DNA from: Hellea sp. | GTDB taxonomy: Bacteria; Pseudomonadota; Alphaproteobacteria; Caulobacterales; Maricaulaceae | DNA length: 64,000 bases | Reading direction: 5' to 3' | Assembly: GCA_014238285.1 (NCBI GenBank) | Contig: JABABK010000005.1 | Span: forward strand, 1-64,000 | Shown: positions 57,862-64,000 of the stretch, one piece after another | How the letters are laid out: each line of letters begins with the position of its first letter | Numbering within the stretch: position 1 is the first letter of the stretch | The notes under the pieces: generated by a model | The model's input: only the letters and a program-made list of their open reading frames with translations | Databases searched by the model: none | Told to the model about the DNA's origin: nothing | Translations under genes and position numbers: made by a program

Positions 57862-58493
57862 TCAAACTATTTGTACATCCCTTATCGACACCGTCCCTCG
57901 GCGTGGAATTCGCGGCCATAGCCAGCGGTATAAAGTTTGAGAAAAAAGTCGTCGACCTGCAAAACGGTGAACAACGCTCGGATGATTATCTAGCCATTAA
58001 CAGCGCTGGCAAAGTGCCCGCTCTCCAAGATGGTGATTTCCATCTCTCTGAAAGTCAGGCCATTATGCGCTATCTGGCGCGTCAGCAGGGATCAGATCTT
58101 TTTCCAGCAGATATTAAAGGCCAAGCCCATGTCGAGCAGTGGATGGACTATGTCGCCCACCACGTCCGCGCGCCCTTTGGCCGGATTCAGTTTAACCGTC
58201 TGGTCGCGCCCATGATCGGCCAACCCGTCGATGAAGCCTCCATCAAAATGGGCGTGCATTTTTTAGAGCAAAGCCTGCCAATCATTGATCAAAAACTCTC
58301 GGAAACAGAATTCCTCTGCGGCAATACTATGAGCCTTGCAGACATCACATTGCTGGCGTCTCTTGATCCCAGCGAAGCGCTGAAAATTGATCTTGAAAAT
58401 TATCCATATTTGATTCGTTGGCGCGGCGCCCTAAGAGAACGAGACTTCTATCAAAATGTACATACGCATTTTGGGGCTGAGATCGGATTATAG
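57858..58493 (+). CDS. Glutathione S-transferase family protein
   Basis: DYLAINSAGKVPALQDGDFHLSESQAIMRYLARQ; CGNTMSLADITLLASLDPSEAL. Confidence 0.93.
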   Translation: MIKLFVHPLSTPSLGVEFAAIASGIKFEKKVVDLQNGEQRSDDYLAINSAGKVPALQDGDFHLSESQAIMRYLARQQGSDLFPADIKGQAHVEQWMDYVAHHVRAPFGRIQFNRLVAPMIGQPVDEASIKMGVHFLEQSLPIIDQKLSETEFLCGNTMSLADITLLASLDPSEALKIDLENYPYLIRWRGALRERDFYQNVHTHFGAEIGL

Positions 58494-59432
58494 CTATCCC
58501 GGCAATCCCGGCGTTCCGGCTTGCTCTGGGTTTTCCGCAACATATTCGAGCTTAATTTGCCCAGAATTTTGCCGTGATCCGTCATGAGAATAGCCGGGTG
58601 GTTGGAAGAAATATTTGAACCGCTGCGAAAATTTAAGCCCAGGCTGAAACGCGTCTTTGAAGATATTGATCATTTCCATAAAGGCAATTTTGACCGGATT
58701 AAATGTACCAATGGGCTTAACGACACCGTAAGCAATTTTCTCGGCGTCTTGCTCGGGCACAAAAGTTCCAAACATCTTATCCCAGATGATAAAAATACCG
58801 GCGAAATTACTGTCGAGATATCTTGGATTGGTGGCGTGGTGGACGCGGTGATGACTCGGCGTGTTGAAAATTGCTTCAAACCATGTCGGGCATTTATCAA
58901 TGGCTTCCGTATGGATCCAGTATTGATAAATCAGATTGAGCGCCGCCACAAACGCATACAAAACCGGGTGTATCCCAATAAGGATCAACGGCGATGTCAT
59001 GAGCACAAAGCCGGTAAAGTGATTATTCCAGGGCTGGCGTAGAGCCGTACTCAAATTATAATGCTCTGACGAGTGGTGCACCACATGGGCTGACCAGAAC
59101 CATCGTATTTTATGGGAGGCATAATGCTTCCAGTAATAGATAAAATCTTGCGCAATTAGCGCGGCGACAACTGCCCAAATGGAATAGCCCCAATCAAAAA
59201 TTCGAAATTGCCACAACCACATCAAATAAACGTAACTGATAATACCAAACAGAATATTGCCAACTAAATTGCCCACGCCCATGCCCATGGATGCCCAGGC
59301 ATCTTTGATCTCATAGCGCCCGCCTAGCTTGCCTTTACGCACACCCAACCACTCTAGCGCGACGAAAAGCGCAAAAAATGGTATCGCATAAAGCAAAAGA
59401 TAATCTGGATGGATATATGGAAAATCAGGCAT
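58494..59432 (-). CDS. Sterol desaturase/fatty acid hydroxylase family protein
   Basis: DFIYYWKHYASHK, WSAHVVHHSSEHYN, HHRVHHATNPRYLDSNFAGIFIIWDKMFGTF histidine clusters; start taken at MPDFPYIHPD. Confidence 0.93.
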   Translation of the reverse strand: MPDFPYIHPDYLLLYAIPFFALFVALEWLGVRKGKLGGRYEIKDAWASMGMGVGNLVGNILFGIISYVYLMWLWQFRIFDWGYSIWAVVAALIAQDFIYYWKHYASHKIRWFWSAHVVHHSSEHYNLSTALRQPWNNHFTGFVLMTSPLILIGIHPVLYAFVAALNLIYQYWIHTEAIDKCPTWFEAIFNTPSHHRVHHATNPRYLDSNFAGIFIIWDKMFGTFVPEQDAEKIAYGVVKPIGTFNPVKIAFMEMINIFKDAFQPGLKFSQRFKYFFQPPGYSHDGSRQNSGQIKLEYVAENPEQAGTPGLPG

Positions 59433-59577
59433 GGCTCTCAATGCCAAAACAAATCGAAATGTCAATTGAACAAAACTAACTGCAGAAAGTTCACAAATCC
59501 CTGTTCCTGTCTTCGCCGCTGTCGCATAAGGGCAATAAAGCTGTTATAGACACACGAAATTTCACAGGATAGCGCTT

Positions 59578-60876
59578 ATGCGGGTCGTCATGGTTGGCAC
59601 AGGATATGTAGGATTGGTTTCCGGAGTCTGTTTTGCAGATTTCGGTCATGATGTCATCTGCGTGGATAAAGACCCGGCTAAGATCGAAACTCTCAAAAAA
59701 GGCGGTATTCCGATCTTTGAGCCGGGGCTGCAAGCGCTGGTTAAAACCAATGTCGAGGCTGGGCGCTTATCATTTACGACTGACCTTGCTGACGCCATGA
59801 AAGGCGCGCAGGCCGTGTTTATCGCTGTGGGGACGCCGTCACGGCGCGGCGACGGATTTGCGGATTTGACCTATGTCTACGCTGCGACTGAAGAGATCGC
59901 TGATCATTTGGGTGAGTTCACGGTAGTCATCACGAAGTCTACGGTTCCCGTTGGGACAGGCGATGAAGTCGAGCGCATCATTGCCAAAAAACATAACATT
60001 TCTGATTTCGCCGTGGTCTCTAACCCTGAATTCCTACGCGAAGGCGCAGCCATTAATGACTTTAAGCGCCCAGACCGGGTCGTTGTCGGCACTGAAGATG
60101 AAAAAGCCAAAGACGTTATGCGCGATCTCTATCGCCCGCTATTTTTAAACGAAACACCAATTGTTTTCACATCTCGGCGAACATCAGAGCTGATCAAATA
60201 TGCCGCCAATGCGTTCCTCGCGACCAAGATTACGTTTATCAACGAAATGGCGGATCTGTGCGAAGCCGTTGATGCTAATGTGCAGGAAGTTGCTAGGGGC
60301 ATCGGTCTTGATAAACGGATCGGTTCAAAATTCCTCAATGCAGGCCCTGGCTATGGCGGGTCTTGTTTTCCTAAAGACACACTCGCCCTTGTTCGGACGG
60401 GCGATGAAGCCGATGTCAATTTATCGATTGTCAAATCCGTGGTCGATGCCAATGAGCGGCGTAAAATCCGTATGGCCAAGAAAATCATGGATCATTTAGG
60501 CGGTGTTGACGGAAAAACCATTGCCGTTTTGGGCCTCGCTTTTAAGCCAAATACAGACGATATGCGCGCGGCGCCAAGTATCACAATCATCTCTTTATTA
60601 CAGAAAAACGGCGCCAATGTTCGCGCCTATGACCCTGAAGCCATGGATGAAGCTCAAAAAGAACTAGAGAACGTTGCGTATGCCAGTAATGCCTATGACT
60701 GCATCGACGGCGCAGATGCCTTGGTTTTACTAACAGAATGGGATCAATTCAGGGCGCTCGACATGAAAAGAGTCAAAACGCTTTTAAAGACGCCAAATGT
60801 CATAGATTTACGAAATATCTACACCTCTGATGATATAAGTGAATTAGGCATTAATTATGTTAGTGTAGGCCGTTAA
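59578..60876 (+). CDS. ugd: UDP-glucose 6-dehydrogenase
   Basis: MRVVMVGTGYVGLVSGVCFADFGHDVICVDKD, GPGYGGSCFPKDTLAL, VLGLAFKPNTDDMRAAPS. Confidence 0.96.
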   Translation: MRVVMVGTGYVGLVSGVCFADFGHDVICVDKDPAKIETLKKGGIPIFEPGLQALVKTNVEAGRLSFTTDLADAMKGAQAVFIAVGTPSRRGDGFADLTYVYAATEEIADHLGEFTVVITKSTVPVGTGDEVERIIAKKHNISDFAVVSNPEFLREGAAINDFKRPDRVVVGTEDEKAKDVMRDLYRPLFLNETPIVFTSRRTSELIKYAANAFLATKITFINEMADLCEAVDANVQEVARGIGLDKRIGSKFLNAGPGYGGSCFPKDTLALVRTGDEADVNLSIVKSVVDANERRKIRMAKKIMDHLGGVDGKTIAVLGLAFKPNTDDMRAAPSITIISLLQKNGANVRAYDPEAMDEAQKELENVAYASNAYDCIDGADALVLLTEWDQFRALDMKRVKTLLKTPNVIDLRNIYTSDDISELGINYVSVGR

Positions 60877-60929
60877 AACGCCATAATTATAATTATATTG
60901 GGCCTAAATTGGGAATAACAGGATAATTT

Positions 60930-62747
60930 ATGTGCGGAATCGTAGGAATTGTTGGCGACAGTAAAGTAACTGATCGCCTCTTGGACGGTATAAAAAAGCT
61001 CGAATATCGCGGCTATGACAGTGCTGGTGTAGCCGTTTTAAATGGCTCAGGGCTCAAACGGGCTCGCGCTAAAGGTAAAATTGCTTCTTTGGTTGATGCT
61101 CTCAAAGACAACCCGATAGATGGCCATGCTGGCATAGCCCATACACGCTGGGCCACCCACGGCGAGCCCAATATCACCAATGCTCATCCCCATTTTGCTG
61201 GTAAAGTCGGCGTTGTGCACAATGGCATCATTGAAAATTACCAAGACATTCGCAACGAACTATCAGGTCGTAATTTCGTCACAGAAACTGATACTGAAGT
61301 TATAGCGCATCTCATGGATGAAGGGCTAAAGTCTGGCAAATCATCGCGAGAGGCCTTTAGGTGGTGTCTCAAGAAACTACGCGGCGCTTATGCGCTCGGC
61401 CTCATGATTGATGACGGCAAAAACGAAATTTTCGCCGCCCGTGCCGGCTCGCCGCTCGCCATAGGGATTGGCGATGGTGAAATGTATCTAGGCTCAGACG
61501 CTCTGGCCTTGGCCGAACTATCCCGCGAATTAGTCTATCTCGAAGAAGGTGATTGGGCCGTTCTTACGCCAGACGCCTATGAAATTTATGATGAGAATGA
61601 CAATCCTGTAAAGCGAGATATTACCGTCATAGCCACGGGCGCATTTAGCGCTTCTGATAAGGGCGAGTTCGATCACTACATGCTCAAAGAAATTTATGAG
61701 CAGCCGCAGTCCATCAACAGGACGCTTAAAAGCTATCTTGATGATCGTCACGAATTTGGTGATATTCAAAACCAAATTGACTTTAACGACATTGATCGTT
61801 TGGTGATTATTGCTTGCGGCACGGCGAGCTATGCGGGCGAAGTGGCTAAATACTGGTTTGAGCAAATGGCGGGCATCGCCGTTGATGTTGATATCGCGTC
61901 AGAGTTTCGATATCGCAATCCGGTCTTATCGCCGAAATCATTATTTGTGGCCGTGTCTCAATCTGGCGAAACTGCCGATACCCTTGCGGCTTTGCGTTAT
62001 TGTAAAGATGCCGGCATAAAAACCGCCGCGCTCGTCAATGTCATGACATCTACCATGGCCCGCGAAGCCGATATGGCTATGCCGCTCAACGCTGGCCCTG
62101 AAATTGGCGTAGCTTCGACCAAGGCCTTTACATCGCAATTAACAGCCCTTGCTTCACTCGCTTTACTTGCCTCGGTTCAACGCGGGAAACTCGACGCGGA
62201 ACAAGCCGAAGCGCAGATGGATAATTTGCACGCTTTGCCGTTACTCGTCTCCACAACACTCGAACAAAATGAAGCCGTTGCGCATCTAGCCAAAGACTTA
62301 TCTACGGCCAAAGACGCGTTCTTTTTAGGTCGCGGCGCTATGGTGCCAATTGCTTTTGAAGGCGCGCTGAAGCTCAAGGAAATTTCCTATATTCACGCCG
62401 AGGGCTATGCCGCCGGCGAACTTAAACACGGCCCAATTGCTTTGATTGAAAAAGGCACGCCGGTGATCGTGATCGCGCCTCATGACGAACTTTTCGAAAA
62501 GACCGTCTCGAACATGCAAGAAGTCGCGGCGCGCGGGGCTAAGATTTATCTCATGACAGATCCGCAAGGTCACAAAGCCGCCGCTCACATGGCCCATACA
62601 ACGGTGACACTGCCAAGTGCTGATCCATTCATCGCACCGGTCATTCAAACCATTGGGGTTCAATTACTAGCTTATCACGCGGCCGTCGCGCTGGGAACCG
62701 ATGTCGATCAACCGCGAAATTTGGCAAAATCTGTCACTGTAGAATAA
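60930..62747 (+). CDS. glmS: Glutamine-fructose-6-phosphate aminotransferase
   Basis: MCGIVGIVGDSKVTDRLLDGIKKLEYRGYDSAGVAV, terminal DVDQPRNLAKSVTVE. Confidence 0.98.
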   Translation: MCGIVGIVGDSKVTDRLLDGIKKLEYRGYDSAGVAVLNGSGLKRARAKGKIASLVDALKDNPIDGHAGIAHTRWATHGEPNITNAHPHFAGKVGVVHNGIIENYQDIRNELSGRNFVTETDTEVIAHLMDEGLKSGKSSREAFRWCLKKLRGAYALGLMIDDGKNEIFAARAGSPLAIGIGDGEMYLGSDALALAELSRELVYLEEGDWAVLTPDAYEIYDENDNPVKRDITVIATGAFSASDKGEFDHYMLKEIYEQPQSINRTLKSYLDDRHEFGDIQNQIDFNDIDRLVIIACGTASYAGEVAKYWFEQMAGIAVDVDIASEFRYRNPVLSPKSLFVAVSQSGETADTLAALRYCKDAGIKTAALVNVMTSTMAREADMAMPLNAGPEIGVASTKAFTSQLTALASLALLASVQRGKLDAEQAEAQMDNLHALPLLVSTTLEQNEAVAHLAKDLSTAKDAFFLGRGAMVPIAFEGALKLKEISYIHAEGYAAGELKHGPIALIEKGTPVIVIAPHDELFEKTVSNMQEVAARGAKIYLMTDPQGHKAAAHMAHTTVTLPSADPFIAPVIQTIGVQLLAYHAAVALGTDVDQPRNLAKSVTVE

Positions 62748-62778
62748 TAACACGCTTAGCTGGGGCGCGGGGAAACAC

Positions 62779-63660
62779 ATGACAAAAATCAGAAAAGCCG
62801 TCTTACCGGTCGCTGGTCTCGGGACAAGGGTACTCCCCGCAACCAAAGCGATCCCCAAAGAAATGATGCCGGTCGTTGACCGACCGGCTCTTCAATATGT
62901 GGTCGATGAAGCGCGCGAAGCAGGCATTGAACATTTCGTATTTGTCACGGGCCGAAATAAAGGTGCCATTGAAGATTATTTTGACCGTGCTTATGAATTA
63001 GAATCTTCGCTGCGCGATCGTAACAAGCTCGACATTCTAGAAAAATTAACCTCTGAATTACCCAAAGCCGGCTCTACAAGTTTTGTGCGCCAGCAAAGCC
63101 CTCTCGGGTTAGGTCATGCTATTTGGTGTGCCCGTGATGTAATCGGCGATGAGCCTTTTGCCATTCTCTTACCGGACGTTCTGGTCAAAGCCAAAAAATC
63201 TTGTTTGGCGCAAATGGTCGACGCCTATGAAGACGTCGGCGGGAACATTATTGCCGTCGATGAAGTCCCGATGGATCGCGTCTCATCCTACGGCGTTATC
63301 GCGCCTAAGAAAGCTGGCGATGATAGCAAGCTTATTGAAATGTCCGGCATGGTTGAAAAGCCAGCGCGTGACAAAGCCCCGTCAAATCTCAAAATCACGG
63401 GCCGCTATATTTTACAGCCCGAAGTCATGCAGCTTCTATCCGACCAAGCAGCAGGCGCAGGCGGCGAAATCCAGCTAACCGACGCTATGGCGCGCCTTAT
63501 GGAAGTCCAGTCTTTTCACGCCCTTAAATATGAAGGTCAGGACTATGACTGCGGGTCTAAATACGGATATTTCGAAGCCTTTACCGCCTATGCTCTAGAC
63601 CACCCCGAAATCGCGGATGAAGCAAGAGCGCTCATTCAAAGACTAGCCAAAAACGAATAA
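62779..63660 (+). CDS. galU: UTP-glucose-1-phosphate uridylyltransferase
   Basis: IRKAVLPVAGLGTRVLPATKAIPKEMMPVVDRPALQYVVDEA. Confidence 0.97.
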   Translation: MTKIRKAVLPVAGLGTRVLPATKAIPKEMMPVVDRPALQYVVDEAREAGIEHFVFVTGRNKGAIEDYFDRAYELESSLRDRNKLDILEKLTSELPKAGSTSFVRQQSPLGLGHAIWCARDVIGDEPFAILLPDVLVKAKKSCLAQMVDAYEDVGGNIIAVDEVPMDRVSSYGVIAPKKAGDDSKLIEMSGMVEKPARDKAPSNLKITGRYILQPEVMQLLSDQAAGAGGEIQLTDAMARLMEVQSFHALKYEGQDYDCGSKYGYFEAFTAYALDHPEIADEARALIQRLAKNE

Positions 63661-63663
63661 TCC

Positions 63664-64000
63664 ATGTCAGTGCTCAAACAACAAGCCGCCAGACTCGAGA
63701 GCTGGACACGCGAAGCAGCCCTTCCTTTTTGGGACAGACAAGCCCGTGATCTTGATGGTGGATGGTATGAGCATTTAAAGCTGGGCAAATCACCTGACGC
63801 CGAAGCCATTCGCCGCCTCAGAGTGCAGGCCCGACAAGTCTATGTCTATGCCCTCGCTGATCGCCTTGGATGGTATGGCCCCGCTAGGCAAGTGGCGGAC
63901 ACAACGTTCGATTTCATGGTTGAAAAAGGCTACAGACCTGATGGTAAGCCCGGGTTTATTCATTTGCTTGAACCTAACTGCACGGTTCATGATGACCGAC
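63664..64000 (+). CDS. AGE family epimerase/isomerase (partial, runs off window)
   Basis: Own translation MSVLKQQAARLESWTREAALPFWDRQARDLDGGWYEHLKLGKSPDAEAIRRLRVQARQVYVYALADRLGW. Confidence 0.85.
   Translation, partial: MSVLKQQAARLESWTREAALPFWDRQARDLDGGWYEHLKLGKSPDAEAIRRLRVQARQVYVYALADRLGWYGPARQVADTTFDFMVEKGYRPDGKPGFIHLLEPNCTVHDDR

Overview
This is a contiguous chromosomal window of moderate GC, almost certainly from an alphaproteobacterium. Gene content and order suggest a Caulobacterales/Maricaulales/Hyphomonadaceae-like lineage, but that placement is inference. Most of it is core housekeeping: dxs-ispA-xseB, lepB, a Sua5/YrdC-type synthase, pyrC, an aa3 cytochrome oxidase cluster (coxB-coxA-ctaB-small ORF-ctaG-coxC-DUF983-SURF1), tldD, gshA, cysS, folE, rpmB, a SUV3-like helicase/S4/fdxA/carD block, tRNA-Arg(CCT), and ugd-glmS-galU-AGE epimerase. 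No prophage, transposase, CRISPR array or rRNA operon was seen. The most system-like region is 27.8-36.6 kb. There a POT-type peptide transporter is divergent from a BlaI/MecI-type repressor, followed by an M56 (BlaR1-like) membrane protease with a novel-looking C-terminal hendecad coiled coil instead of a penicillin sensor, then two tandem paralogous TonB-dependent receptors. A perfect 18-bp ATACGACA-AA-TGTCGTAT operator sits just upstream of the blaI-like gene. Other points of interest are three families of intergenic palindromic repeats (one with a nested insertion), a consensus CRP-type site upstream of a Crp/Fnr gene, a terminator-like hairpin in the rpmB leader, small ORFs missing from the supplied track, and an AT-rich patch with an orphan gene after a cyclase/TPR protein.
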